DNA from: JAAFJT01 sp043744275
Lineage (GTDB): Bacteria > Bacteroidota > Bacteroidia > Chitinophagales > Saprospiraceae
Reading direction: 5' to 3'
NCBI GenBank assembly: GCA_043744275.1
Contig: JAYTUY010000077.1
Span: forward strand, 27,549-91,548
Length of the DNA: 64,000 bases
The position numbers and the translations under genes are program-made. Positions 36,913 to 45,714 of this stretch are shown piece by piece. Under the pieces are notes generated by a model. That model did no database searches. It saw nothing but the letters and a program-made list of their open reading frames with translations, and was not told the DNA's origin. Position 1 is the first letter of the stretch. The number at the start of each line of letters is the position of its first letter.

Positions 36913-37410
36913 ATGACATTTAAAATCTTTTCAATCAAGCAAATACTGCTTTTAGGAATGTTTTCAATATTAGGGAACAGCTTAACAGCTCAATCTAAAA
37001 GCGATTCGATTTCAACTAAAGCATTGTACAATGAAATCGCTCAAATGGATAGCATTCTATTCGAGGCTTACAACACGCAGAATATCGAAAAGATAAAAAC
37101 GTTGTTTACAGAAGACCTTGAATGGTATCAAGATAATGGCGGTTTATTGTCATATCAAACGGTTATCACGAACTTTAAAGCCATATTTGACCGCTATAAA
37201 AGCCTCAATACGCCGATTCGGAGAGACCTCGTTCAAGGTAGCCTTGAAGTGCATCCGATTAAAGATTTTGGGGCTATTCATATTGGTAAACACACGTTTT
37301 GCCATTGGGAAAATGGTAAAAATGACTGTGGAACATTCAAATTTCTGATGATTTGGCAGAAAAAAGAAGGTATATGGAAGGTTTCAAGGGTGGTGAGCTA
37401 CGACCATTAA
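36913..37410 (+). CDS. Secreted DUF4440 (NTF2-like) protein
   Basis: A 165-residue protein with an N-terminal signal (about residues 1-27, ending LTAQ) and a small SnoaL/NTF2-like alpha+beta fold: DSILFEAYNTQNIEKIKTLFTEDLEWYQDNGGLLSYQTVITNFKAIFDRY, then FKFLMIWQKKEGIWKVSRVVSYDH, the usual last strand. This fits the DUF4440 domain. The role is not known; many members are small-molecule-binding or orphan periplasmic proteins. It is followed by a motif-based hairpin terminator. Confidence 0.85.
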   Translation: MTFKIFSIKQILLLGMFSILGNSLTAQSKSDSISTKALYNEIAQMDSILFEAYNTQNIEKIKTLFTEDLEWYQDNGGLLSYQTVITNFKAIFDRYKSLNTPIRRDLVQGSLEVHPIKDFGAIHIGKHTFCHWENGKNDCGTFKFLMIWQKKEGIWKVSRVVSYDH

Positions 37411-37461
37411 AACAAATGGCTTAAAATTTGCATAATTAAAGTTTTTCATACTAATTTGCCG

Positions 37462-37498
37462 AAATACTGAGGGGGTGTCATGCCGTCTCAGTATTTTT
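37462..37498 (+). terminator. Hairpin made of a motif copy and a degenerate inverted copy
   Basis: AAATACTGAG (37462-37471) pairs perfectly with CTCAGTATTT (37487-37496), followed by TT. The left arm belongs to motif copy 37467. The right arm is the inverted motif that has lost its GGGG (it reads CGTCTCAG). Fifty-two bases after the DUF4440 stop, it can act as a terminator. Confidence 0.6.
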
Positions 37499-37590
37499 GT
37501 TTAGAGGATAATTGTCCAAAAAATAAATTCGTTTTCTTTGGAAAAGGCTTTTAATTTTGTATAAAATAATGGAAGAAAAAATTTATTAAA

Positions 37591-38019
37591 ATGAACGATA
37601 TCATAGAAAAATTTCCGACAAAATTGAATGTCCCTAAGGGCTTAGAATTCCTTATGCAGGAAATTGAAGCCTCAAAAGATATTTTAAAGCTAACTGAAAA
37701 TTGGGATGAAAATGGTGCTTTGCCAATTTCACCGATTATATATGAAACGGCTACTCGTTTTTTACAAAATTATGCGTTGTTTATTTTTAAAAAATATAAA
37801 GTTGTCGTCGAAATACCTTCTATTAATCCTGTGAAAAACGGGTCAATTGACTTGGAATGGCACACGGCTAAAGTTCAGTTGTTAGTTAATATTCGAGATA
37901 CTCAAAATGCCTATTTTTATGGCGACCATTACAACAATATTAATCCAATAAAAGGCAGCGTATCTGTTCATGCAGTAGAGCCTTTTTTCGCTGCTTGGAT
38001 GCTAAAACTCCGTCAATAA
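37591..38019 (+). CDS. Uncharacterised protein, first gene of a two-gene unit
   Basis: A 142-residue soluble protein with no signal peptide. Residues 39-47 read LTENWDENGALPIS, a tryptophan/acidic motif also found in small unnamed proteins of mobile regions. The second half is beta-rich (VVVEIPSINPVKNGSIDLEWH) and ends with AVEPFFAAWMLKLRQ. Only four bases separate its stop from the next gene, so they are co-translated. I do not recognise the family and do not assign a function. A TAATTTTG at 37552-37559 could serve as -7 element. Confidence 0.6.
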   Translation: MNDIIEKFPTKLNVPKGLEFLMQEIEASKDILKLTENWDENGALPISPIIYETATRFLQNYALFIFKKYKVVVEIPSINPVKNGSIDLEWHTAKVQLLVNIRDTQNAYFYGDHYNNINPIKGSVSVHAVEPFFAAWMLKLRQ

Positions 38020-38022
38020 TTT

Positions 38023-38475
38023 ATGGATTCTACTATTTGGGAAATCGAAACTATACCTGATTCGGATAGAGTATATTGCTTTATTCACTCAATTGCAAAT
38101 GTCAACTCTAAAACGGGAAAACCACGTGCGGCGGCTTTTCACAATACGCCTAAACAAGGCGATAATCTTTCATGCGATTGGGAGAAATATTCAACTCCTC
38201 AAGATACTAAAGATAGGATTGGACAACAATTTAGAGCAGGTACAACTGAGTTTAAAAATCCAAATATCTTCGGCATTGTTGAATTTATAACTGGCATTTT
38301 AAGGGGTGAAGAACATAATCAGCAAGTAAATCATGATCCTATTTTCAATAATCCAGAAATAAGTGGAACTCCTAACAACCGTTCTCATAGCATAATAATT
38401 GGTGAAAAAGATGAAGAGGTTAGGCTGAAAATGGTTGAGATTGCCAATTGGGTCATTCCTCCGAATATTTCTTAA
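38023..38475 (+). CDS. Uncharacterised protein, second gene of a two-gene unit
   Basis: A 150-residue soluble protein. It opens MDSTIWEIETIPDSDRVYCFIHSIANVNSKTG and contains RAAAFHNTPKQGDNLSCDWEKY, with several aromatic and histidine residues, a helix NIFGIVEFITGIL, a second histidine-containing part (NRSHSIIIGE) and a terminal helix. The strict coupling to the upstream gene suggests the pair works together, as in toxin-antitoxin or small effector/immunity units, but no known catalytic motif is visible. The methyltransferase gene follows 20 bases later. Confidence 0.55.
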   Translation: MDSTIWEIETIPDSDRVYCFIHSIANVNSKTGKPRAAAFHNTPKQGDNLSCDWEKYSTPQDTKDRIGQQFRAGTTEFKNPNIFGIVEFITGILRGEEHNQQVNHDPIFNNPEISGTPNNRSHSIIIGEKDEEVRLKMVEIANWVIPPNIS

Positions 38476-38495
38476 TAACATAAAAAATTTCCAAT

Positions 38496-39233
38496 ATGAA
38501 CAAATTATACACTGATTGGGCAATTATTTATGATGAAATATATCAACAACTTTTCGATTACAACAAAGATTTTTCCTTCTACGATAGTCATTTACAAGCT
38601 CATAATGCCCATGAAATTTTAGAATTAGGCTGTGGAACGGGGCATTTGGCTCTGAAATTTTGCTCCAACGGCTACGCCTATACAGGTATGGATATGAGTG
38701 CCAACATGCTCGCCCTTGCACAAGCTCGTGTCCCCGATGCCATTTTTATTGAAAGCGATATACGCCAGTTCAATATTGCAGAAAAATTTGATGCTGTTTT
38801 GATGACAGGTCGGACGATTAGCTATTTGATTAAAAATAAGGATGTGATTCAAACTTTTGGCTGTATTTCTAAGGTTTTAAAATCAGGTGGTTTACTGATT
38901 TTTGATGCCATTGATGCTGTTGATTTATTTTCAAATTTTGATAAAATTCAAGAAGAAATGCTTGAAATTAAAACAAAACAAATGGAATACAAAAGAAAGG
39001 CAACCAATAAAATGAATCTCGAAACAGGTTTTACATGGGATTGGGCTACGACATATTTTCAAAAACAAGGGAATGATTTTGAAAAAATAGGCGATGATAA
39101 AACAATTTTGCGAGCTTTTACGAAAGAGGAATTAACGGTGTTTTTATCGCTATTTAATTTAAAAGTCAAAGCATTTGTTGATAAAGAATCTTATACATGG
39201 CAGTCATTTTATTGCGTTGTAGAAGCTCTTTAA
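38496..39233 (+). CDS. Class I SAM-dependent methyltransferase
   Basis: A 245-residue cytosolic enzyme. SAM-binding motif I EILELGCGTGHLALKF is near residues 37-52, motif II YAYTGMDMSANMLALAQAR follows, and motif III-like IAEKFDAVLMTGRTISYL then FGCISKVLKSGGLLIFDAID. The fold is complete. The substrate is not apparent. It lies 20 bases after the two unknown genes and ends 114 bases before the toxin-antitoxin pair. Confidence 0.9.
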   Translation: MNKLYTDWAIIYDEIYQQLFDYNKDFSFYDSHLQAHNAHEILELGCGTGHLALKFCSNGYAYTGMDMSANMLALAQARVPDAIFIESDIRQFNIAEKFDAVLMTGRTISYLIKNKDVIQTFGCISKVLKSGGLLIFDAIDAVDLFSNFDKIQEEMLEIKTKQMEYKRKATNKMNLETGFTWDWATTYFQKQGNDFEKIGDDKTILRAFTKEELTVFLSLFNLKVKAFVDKESYTWQSFYCVVEAL

Positions 39234-39347
39234 GTCATTAACATCATTTATAAAGCATTTTCAATTTCAAAGAAAATAGGATTTTATTAGAAAATCTCAG
39301 TAAATTTGTAGAGATTTATTTTTTTTTAAAACTAAAATTCACTTGAG

Positions 39348-39638
39348 ATGAATAGCACAGCTAAAAAGATTTCCTCTTACAACGAATTAGAATTAAAAGG
39401 GTATTTATTGAGTATGATTGAACGCGCTCAAGACCGTTCTCAATTGTTGCGTTTTGTGGAAGCGGTGAAAGATATTTTTGAGGACGAAAAAGAAGAGGAT
39501 GAATCTATCTTTTGGAGTCGTTACACACCTGAACAACGAGTAGAACTTGAAAAAGCATTTGAAGAAAGTTATTCTTCAGACGAGTTTATTTCTCATGATG
39601 ATATGAAAAAAAAACATGAAAAATGGTTAAAAAAATAA
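39348..39638 (+). CDS. Antitoxin of a type II toxin-antitoxin pair (probable)
   Basis: A 96-residue acidic, mostly helical protein (ISSYNELELKGYLLSMIERAQDRSQLLRFVEAVKDIFEDEKEEDESIFW, then YTPEQRVELEKAFEESYSS). Acidic helical proteins of this size directly before RelE/ParE toxins are common in Bacteroidota. Its last 16 bases overlap the toxin gene. A TAAATTTG sequence at 39301-39308, 40 bases upstream, fits the Bacteroidota -7 element. The role is inferred from the partner. Confidence 0.75.
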   Translation: MNSTAKKISSYNELELKGYLLSMIERAQDRSQLLRFVEAVKDIFEDEKEEDESIFWSRYTPEQRVELEKAFEESYSSDEFISHDDMKKKHEKWLKK

Positions 39639-39919
39639 TTTGGCGAAAAACGGCTGATAAATCATTTGATAGAATTGTTTTTTATCTTCATGAAAAATTC
39701 TCATACCAAGTTGCTCATGATTTTGCTAAAATTGTATATGATAAAATTGATAGGTTAGAACAACAACCTTATATCGGACCTAAAGTTAGCAAAACAAAGT
39801 CTGTACGTTATATCAATTTCGCAAAACACTATCAAATGTTTTATCGTGTTGATGGCAAAACTTTAATTATTTCTTATTTTTTTGATACTCGACAAGACCC
39901 CAGTAAAAGACCTTTTTAA
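39623..39919 (+). CDS. RelE/ParE-type toxin
   Basis: A 98-residue basic protein with the ParE/RelE plan: WRKTADKSFDRIVFYLHEKFSYQVAHDFAKIVYDKIDRLEQQPYIGPKVSKTKSVRYINFAKHYQMFYRVDGKTLIISYFFDTRQDPSKRPF. The RYINFAKHYQMFYRV and LIISYFFDTRQDP blocks are the usual last strands. Such toxins cut mRNA on the ribosome (RelE) or poison gyrase (ParE); the type cannot be settled here. Motif copy 39927 lies seven bases after the stop, followed by a terminator. Confidence 0.88.
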   Translation: MVKKIIWRKTADKSFDRIVFYLHEKFSYQVAHDFAKIVYDKIDRLEQQPYIGPKVSKTKSVRYINFAKHYQMFYRVDGKTLIISYFFDTRQDPSKRPF

Positions 39920-39942
39920 ATCACACCCCCTCAGTATTTTCT

Positions 39943-39986
39943 AAAAAAAACGGCTGCCCGAATTATATCGAGCAGCCGTTTTTTTA
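39943..39986. terminator. Bidirectional terminator between toxin gene and Uma2 gene
   Basis: ACGGCTGC pairs with GCAGCCGT (arms about 39943-39957 and 39971-39986) with A and T runs outside. It separates the plus-strand toxin gene from the convergent Uma2 gene. The same motif-plus-hairpin module recurs at 40572-40624. Confidence 0.9.
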
Positions 39987-40001
39987 TAATTTTTATAAAA
40001 T

Positions 40002-40484
40002 TTATTTAAAAATTTCCCCTAAATCAAGTTCTACATTCAATACAGCATCTACTAAACGGTCTTTATGTGAAAAAACTTTGTAATCATCCAAGCTATGAAA
40101 AACGTAAATGCTTCGAAGCGTAGGCAACACTAACCAATAAGAAGGAATGCCAGCACTGAAATATTCGCCGCATTTTGCCATTAATTCATTCAAATTTTGC
40201 ATTTCTGATAAAATTTCTACGGCGCATAAAGGCAGTTGAGTCATTTGGATATCATTATTGGCAGGGTCGAAACTGAGGGGTGGATAGATGGCTAAATCGG
40301 GCACACGCTTGCGGGTCGGCAAGCTGAGGTTGATTTCAGGTAAAATGGTGAAACGCTCACGCTGGCTAACTCGGAGCGAAAAAAGCAAATTGCTTTGAAT
40401 GATTGAATGATTTTTATCAGGCATCGGTTTTCCTCTTTCAATTTCGTAATCGGAAAGCGCTTCAGGCGCATAAGTAGCTACCAT
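40002..40484 (-). CDS. Uma2 family restriction-endonuclease-like protein
   Basis: A 160-residue member of the Uma2 (DUF820) PD-(D/E)xK superfamily. The signature runs VPDLAIYPPLSFDP, then LPLCAVEILSEMQNLNELMAKCGEYFSAGIPSYWLVLPTLRSIYVFH. The catalytic pair is expected at D in VPDLAI and E in AVEILS. The usual third-position K is hard to place (AKCGEY). The family is abundant in cyanobacteria and Saprospiria, with unknown biological role. Motif copy 40273 encodes YPPLSF immediately after the first catalytic strand. Confidence 0.88.
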   Translation of the reverse strand: MVATYAPEALSDYEIERGKPMPDKNHSIIQSNLLFSLRVSQRERFTILPEINLSLPTRKRVPDLAIYPPLSFDPANNDIQMTQLPLCAVEILSEMQNLNELMAKCGEYFSAGIPSYWLVLPTLRSIYVFHSLDDYKVFSHKDRLVDAVLNVELDLGEIFK

Positions 40485-40571
40485 GTTATTTATATTTTAT
40501 TCAAAGATAGTTTTTTTTGAAGATAATTCAAATTAATCAAGCGATTTTTTTAACTATCAAAATAACAGATA

Positions 40572-40624
40572 CCCCCTCAGTATTTCCTAAAAAAACGGCT
40601 GCCCGAAGTATATCGAGCAGCCGT
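40572..40624. repeat. Second copy of the motif-plus-hairpin module
   Basis: From CCCCCTCAGTATTT through CTAAAAAAACGGCTGC to GAGCAGCCGT this repeats 39926-39979 with three or four changes, but the T run after the hairpin is lost (CCGTACTATTG). It lies between the Uma2 start and the TonB receptor stop and resembles a decayed terminator duplicate. Confidence 0.85.
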
Positions 40625-40670
40625 ACTATTGTTATTTATCGTTATTTGAATTAAAAGTCCTTATTTTTTA

Positions 40671-43562
40671 TTAGAACTTGATAGTCAATTGCGTATTGAA
40701 AATACGGCCTAACTGGCTGAATTGAGAACCATTATAACCTAAAATGTCATAACGACCGCTGAAGCCTAAAAAGCCTCTCAGTAACGATTTAGCTGCTGGA
40801 TCCGCCAATGTTTTTTTAGCTGCTGCTTCGCCTGCTGCATCTTTACCTGGATTAATAGCATTAAATTCTAAATCCCACTTAGGCAATACACCTAAAAGAT
40901 TGTTGACATTGATAGCTAATGATACTTTATCAGAGAAAGCATATCCAAGGCTTAAATCAGTGACTACAGCTGGTTTGAAAACAGCTTTGATAAATTCCAT
41001 ATCACCTCCACCATTATCTAAATCTCGGAAAGATGTTGAGCCAAATAAAGTATTGTTCAAATTGATATTGAATTTGCCAACTGTATAATCCAATCCTAAG
41101 ATAGATTTATATTTTGGACGGCTTTCAGTCAAAAGTGAGCGAATCTGTGAATTCAAGATACTTGAACCAGCCGATTTAATTGGAGAAGGTTCAGTAGGTG
41201 CACCCACGATTTCATTTTTTAAGATGAAATTACCAGCAAGATTTAAAGCCAATTTCCCATTGCCCAATTCGATATTTCTGTACGATAGTACATAATCTAA
41301 ACCATTTGTATTGGTTTCAATACCATTTACAAAGAATTGAACACTACTCAAATCAAAATTATCTTTACCAACAGCTGTTCCTTTCAATATTCTACCCAAT
41401 TCAGTTGTCGGTACAGCTAATTTTCTATCATCTGTTGTAATAGATGAACTATACACTATACGGTCTTTAACATTGATACCGAAATAATCCAAAGAAACAC
41501 TAAAGTTTTTGTTTGGATTAAAACCAATACCGAATGTTGTATTAGTCGATTTTTCAGGTGTAAGTTTTGGAATACCCAATGCTTTCGCTTGTTGGCTTCT
41601 GTTGTTAAACAAACCTGACAACTGAATGAAACCGCCTACAAAAGACGCTTGTACAGATTGTGCATAAATTTGATGCAAACTCGGTGCGCGGAAACCTGTT
41701 GAAACAGACCCCCTCAGTACTACCTTGTCATCAGCCAATTTGTAACGAGATGAAACTTTCCAAACATTGGCTTTACCGAAGTCACTGTATTTTTCAGTCC
41801 GCACTGTACCGTTTATCAAGAAATCTTTACTGATATCGTAGCTCAAATCAAGGTAACCACCAATATTGAAGCGTGAGTTTGAGCCTGCATTCACCGCATC
41901 TATACCTGGGAATGAGTTTGAACCTTGTCCTCTGTAAGAAGCTGTATCACCTGCAAAAATAGTATAAGTCTCAGAACGAGCTTCCGCACCAAAGGCAATA
42001 TTGAATTGGTCTGTAATTGGTTTTGAAATATCCAAGTTACTGACAACATGATTGAATCCAAATCCACCCGGTTTGAATCTTGTAGGGCTTGAGAAACCGA
42101 AGCCACGATTGACAGTATTATCAACTGTGTAAGTTTGTTTATTGCTACCGAGGGTTAAACTTAAATCTGTATTCCAACCATTAAGGTTGTTTTTTGCTCC
42201 AATTGTAGCATTATAGTCATTCAAATCTCCTTCAAAAGTTGGGACATAGCCAATATAACCCTTGTACAAATCAACAGGGTCTGTAGAAAATGCCAAAGTT
42301 TCTTTTGTGATATAGTTTTTACCACCATTATCTGTTGACCTGTGCAACAAACCGCGATCTTGTCTCCAATATGGAGCACGGAAGTTGGCATAGCTGCTTA
42401 CTTTTTTGATGACATAAGCCGCATTGGCATAAAATTGACCTGTTTCACCCAATGGAAGCCCTACATTCATCAAAAACTTAGCTGAACTGATTTCACCTGT
42501 ACCATTGATATTATTGGCTGTTGGATAATCTTTCAAATAGGTTTTAATCAATTGGTCTTGTGCACCGCCTTTGCCATCGCCAAATGTAGCAATTTCAGTC
42601 GGTACATCAACAATACCAGAACGAACTGTTGGATTAGCCTGATTTAAAGCAATTGTATAATTAAGAAAACCACCTTTTCCAATGTTTGAACCACTGTTGA
42701 GAGCAACGCCATAGTTGCTACCAGTGCCACCACCGGGTATTTTAGTAGAAACAGCATTTCCTTTTGCAAAGGTTGAACCTGCATTGATTGTCAATGATGA
42801 ATAGTCATATTTATCTTTCAAAATAATGTTCATGACACCAGCAATCGCATCTGAACCATATTGAGCAGAAGCACCGTCACGTAAGATTTCAACGCGCTTG
42901 ATAGCCTCGGTTGGAATGGCTGATAAATCCACACCTGTTTCACCACGACCTGGAGAAAACTGTACATAAAGAAGTGAGCTTAAATTTTTACGCTTACCAT
43001 TGATTAAAATCAAAGTACGGCTTGGTCCCATGTTCCGAATTTCCCAAGGGTCGAGTAGGGTAGTCGCATCATTTACAGGAGTATTAACCGTATTGAAGCT
43101 CGGCACTCTGTATTGCAAAGCCTTGTCAAACGACGGTTGACCTGTTGACATCAAATCTTTTGACCCAATAATGTCAATCGGAGTCGGTGAATCCGTAATT
43201 GTTCTTTGAACATTGCGGCTACCTGTTGAGATAACTACTTCACCCAATTCAGTTGCTGAATCATCCATAATGACATCCAACATTGAATCACTATCACCCA
43301 TCGTAACGCTTTTAACCATAGTAGCATAACCGATAAATGAGAAACTAATTTGATTAGTACCTTTAGGTAGCGGAAGCGAGAAATTGCCCTTATCATCCGT
43401 CACTGTACCTTTGTTAGTACCGACCTGAACAATAGATACGCCTGGCAAGCCTTCGCCTTTGTTATCTTTTACCGTACCTTTTAAAGAAGCTTGTGCCCAA
43501 GCAGACATGCTGGCAAGCATTAAGAACGCAAACAATACGCCCTTGAGTAAGAATTTTTTCAT
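40671..43562 (-). CDS. TonB-dependent receptor with carboxypeptidase-like regulatory domain
   Basis: I choose the start at 43562 (963 residues, signal MKKFLLKGVLFAFLMLASMSAWAQ); the in-frame ATG at 43613 would mask the signal. Domains: carboxypeptidase-D-like (ASLKGTVKDNKGEGLPGVSIVQVGTNKGTVTDDKGNFSL), plug (PIDIIGSKDLMSTGQPSFDKALQYRVPSF ... RVEILRDGASAQYGSDAIAGVMNIILK), beta barrel to GRIFNTQLTIKF. The plug is of the kind seen in iron- and vitamin-importing receptors. A TACATTTG -7 element is possible at 43647-43654 on the minus strand. Motif copy 41710 encodes VLRGSV. Confidence 0.95.
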   Translation of the reverse strand: MKKFLLKGVLFAFLMLASMSAWAQASLKGTVKDNKGEGLPGVSIVQVGTNKGTVTDDKGNFSLPLPKGTNQISFSFIGYATMVKSVTMGDSDSMLDVIMDDSATELGEVVISTGSRNVQRTITDSPTPIDIIGSKDLMSTGQPSFDKALQYRVPSFNTVNTPVNDATTLLDPWEIRNMGPSRTLILINGKRKNLSSLLYVQFSPGRGETGVDLSAIPTEAIKRVEILRDGASAQYGSDAIAGVMNIILKDKYDYSSLTINAGSTFAKGNAVSTKIPGGGTGSNYGVALNSGSNIGKGGFLNYTIALNQANPTVRSGIVDVPTEIATFGDGKGGAQDQLIKTYLKDYPTANNINGTGEISSAKFLMNVGLPLGETGQFYANAAYVIKKVSSYANFRAPYWRQDRGLLHRSTDNGGKNYITKETLAFSTDPVDLYKGYIGYVPTFEGDLNDYNATIGAKNNLNGWNTDLSLTLGSNKQTYTVDNTVNRGFGFSSPTRFKPGGFGFNHVVSNLDISKPITDQFNIAFGAEARSETYTIFAGDTASYRGQGSNSFPGIDAVNAGSNSRFNIGGYLDLSYDISKDFLINGTVRTEKYSDFGKANVWKVSSRYKLADDKVVLRGSVSTGFRAPSLHQIYAQSVQASFVGGFIQLSGLFNNRSQQAKALGIPKLTPEKSTNTTFGIGFNPNKNFSVSLDYFGINVKDRIVYSSSITTDDRKLAVPTTELGRILKGTAVGKDNFDLSSVQFFVNGIETNTNGLDYVLSYRNIELGNGKLALNLAGNFILKNEIVGAPTEPSPIKSAGSSILNSQIRSLLTESRPKYKSILGLDYTVGKFNINLNNTLFGSTSFRDLDNGGGDMEFIKAVFKPAVVTDLSLGYAFSDKVSLAINVNNLLGVLPKWDLEFNAINPGKDAAGEAAAKKTLADPAAKSLLRGFLGFSGRYDILGYNGSQFSQLGRIFNTQLTIKF

Positions 43563-43963
43563 ACGAGTCAGTTTTTTGCTAATGAAAGAATTTATGATAA
43601 AAATTTGATACAAAATGCTTTTCGTCTAAATGACAAGAAGCTTCGACAAATGTAAATAAAATTATAATTTCCCCATGAACTATTTTTTAAAAAGATAGTT
43701 TTCAAATCTTTTTATTTACAAAATTAAACCAATGGATTTTTATAATTTGCAGTTTAAGCCTATCATTTACCAATGTTAAACCATTGAAAATCAAATACAT
43801 AGCAATCATTTGTACTTTCTATTGACCCCCTCAGTATTACGATGTTCAAATAACCATTTTAATGTTATAGAGGAATTTAAAACCAGTTTCCTTCCTATAT
43901 TTCGACTACTATTTTTTTAGTTTTGGAAATTAATTTCAGACAAAACATCAATTAATTATTGAA

Positions 43964-43995
43964 TTTGTCTAAAACAAATGTTTGATGTAAATTTG
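43964..43995 (+). promoter_or_regulatory. Bacteroidota-type promoter for the acyltransferase gene
   Basis: TTTG at 43964-43967 and TAAATTTG at 43988-43995 are 20 bases apart, a full match to TTTG-N19-21-TAnnTTTG. The start codon is at 44070, about 68 bases after the expected transcription start. Confidence 0.6.
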
Positions 43996-44069
43996 CCCGA
44001 AATTTAATATGCCCGATTTAAAACTTTAAACAAATTCTAACGAGTTCTAACGAGCCAACACCCATATCC

Positions 44070-45242
44070 ATGAGCGGAACACCTGCTAAAGTATATTTCC
44101 CAAGTCTCAACGGTCTTCGATTCATTGCTGCATTCGTCGTGATTGTGCATCATTTAGAGCAAATAAAATTGTTTTTTGGATTGCCCAGTCTATTTTTCAA
44201 ATGGCATTTTATCAAAATTGTGGGCGAATTGGGTGTGACACTCTTTTTTACTTTGAGTGGTTTTCTCATCACTTATTTATTATTGGCTGAAAAGGAACGC
44301 TTCGGGACGGTCTTCGTCAAGGAGTTTTATATCAGGAGGGTTCTGAGGATTTGGCCCCTCTATTATCTCATCATTATTTTAGGGCTGTTCGTATTACCGC
44401 ACATCGATTTCTTCAAAATACCAGTTTATACTGAGGGGGTACAATATCGCTTCGGCATCAAGGCATTTTTCTATTTTATTCTTTTCCCGAATGTGGTGTC
44501 TAATCTTTATGCTTATATGCCTTTCATTGCCCAAACTTGGAGCATCGGCATCGAGGAGCAATTCTATTTGATATGGCCCTGGATTGTTAAAAAATCTGAG
44601 AACTATCTGCGTGTATTATTAACAATCGTTATTGGTTTGTTCTTGATTACCAACGTTTTAAGCCACTTTGCTGACCATTCAGAGGATATGAGCAGTGCCT
44701 CCACTTCTAATAAATTGATTTCATTTGCTTACCGATATTTAGCCATGCTTAGAATTGGCTGTATGGCAATTGGCGGCATCGGTGCCTACTATTTATACAA
44801 ATTGGATATGCGGATTTTACGCCCGATTTATGCGCCATTGACTCAGATTCTGACTCTCGTGGTGGTGCTGGCTATGATGCTTTTGGGCGTGGAGATACCC
44901 TACATCACTCATGAATTTTACTCTGTTTTATTCCTCATTATTATCTTGAATTTGGCGGCAAATCCTAAGAGTTTGATGAATCTTGAAAACAAAGTATTGG
45001 ATTATTTAGGAAAAATTTCTTACTCAATATATATGTGGCACAATGTGGCTATCATCATCGGCTTTCACATTGCGCGCGCATTCAATCCGCAACTCGACGA
45101 TTTCTTATCCAACGCTATATATTATGGTGTCACTTTCATTTTTACCCTTATCCTCTCAACGGCAAGTTATGAATTGTATGAAAAACAATTTTTAAAATTC
45201 AAACACCTTTTTGCTAAAGTGCAAAGCGGAAACTCAAATTAG
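44070..45242 (+). CDS. Acyltransferase 3 family membrane protein (OafA/YrhL type)
   Basis: A 390-residue protein with ten membrane helices. It opens FPSLNGLRFIAAFVVIVHHLEQ, containing the catalytic-type paired histidines, then FFTLSGFLITYLLLAE, RRVLRIWPLYYL and the loop FIAQTWSIGIEEQFYLIWP, all marks of the acyltransferase-3 family that O-acetylates surface glycans or lipids. The substrate is unknown. Motif copy 44431 encodes YTEGVQY in a periplasmic loop. The stop overlaps the start of a heptamer repeat array. Confidence 0.95.
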   Translation: MSGTPAKVYFPSLNGLRFIAAFVVIVHHLEQIKLFFGLPSLFFKWHFIKIVGELGVTLFFTLSGFLITYLLLAEKERFGTVFVKEFYIRRVLRIWPLYYLIIILGLFVLPHIDFFKIPVYTEGVQYRFGIKAFFYFILFPNVVSNLYAYMPFIAQTWSIGIEEQFYLIWPWIVKKSENYLRVLLTIVIGLFLITNVLSHFADHSEDMSSASTSNKLISFAYRYLAMLRIGCMAIGGIGAYYLYKLDMRILRPIYAPLTQILTLVVVLAMMLLGVEIPYITHEFYSVLFLIIILNLAANPKSLMNLENKVLDYLGKISYSIYMWHNVAIIIGFHIARAFNPQLDDFLSNAIYYGVTFIFTLILSTASYELYEKQFLKFKHLFAKVQSGNSN

Positions 45243-45382
45243 TGAAAAGTGAAAAGTGAAAAGTGAAAATACTGAGGGGTACTATTCACTATTCACTTTT
45301 CACTATTCATTTTTCACTATTCACTATTATCTTTTCACTATTCACTATTATCTTTTCACTATTCACTATTATCTTTTCACTA
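45241..45382. repeat. GTGAAAA array, motif copy, then inverted TTTTCAC array
   Basis: Four GTGAAAA units (45243-45269), then motif copy 45272, then about 100 bases of TTCACTATTCACTTTTCAC-type units. The two arms are complementary and the motif lies in the loop or near it. An apparent ORF through it (45256-45516) is repeat-derived. Confidence 0.85.
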
Positions 45383-45472
45383 TAAAAAGTTTGACTTTTA
45401 AGAAAAAAGCCTTTAACTTTGAAAGATTAGGAAGAAAACAAACATATTTTAAACAAACATCTATGAACAATC

Positions 45473-45709
45473 ATGAAAAAATTAATTCGCCTGAGCATCG
45501 CTTTGGCATTTTTTAGCTACACCACCACCTCCCTAACTGCTCAACCATTTCCAACTATCAAATGGGATTTTGTAAAAATGACGGCTTATTTTAAAGCCAA
45601 AAAAGAAGAACCCAATAAATGCGCTGGCGTTGTCTCCAATGTCATCAGTATCACCGTCGTGAAATGCACTGAAGAAGTAGCAGACAATCGGAAAAAGGTT
45701 ATTCAATAG
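45473..45709 (+). CDS. Small secreted protein, unknown function
   Basis: A 78-residue product with a signal peptide (MKKLIRLSIALAFFSYTTTSLTAQ, cleavage near residue 24). The mature 54 residues contain two cysteines (NKCAG and VVKCTEE), which could form one disulfide, and are rich in K, T and V. No family recognised. Its stop runs directly into the next repeat array. Confidence 0.55.
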   Translation: MKKLIRLSIALAFFSYTTTSLTAQPFPTIKWDFVKMTAYFKAKKEEPNKCAGVVSNVISITVVKCTEEVADNRKKVIQ

Positions 45710-45714
45710 CAATT

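Noticed and set aside
40572..40624. Functional terminator before the TonB receptor stop
   Set aside because: The hairpin lacks the T run of its sister copy; listed as a repeat only.
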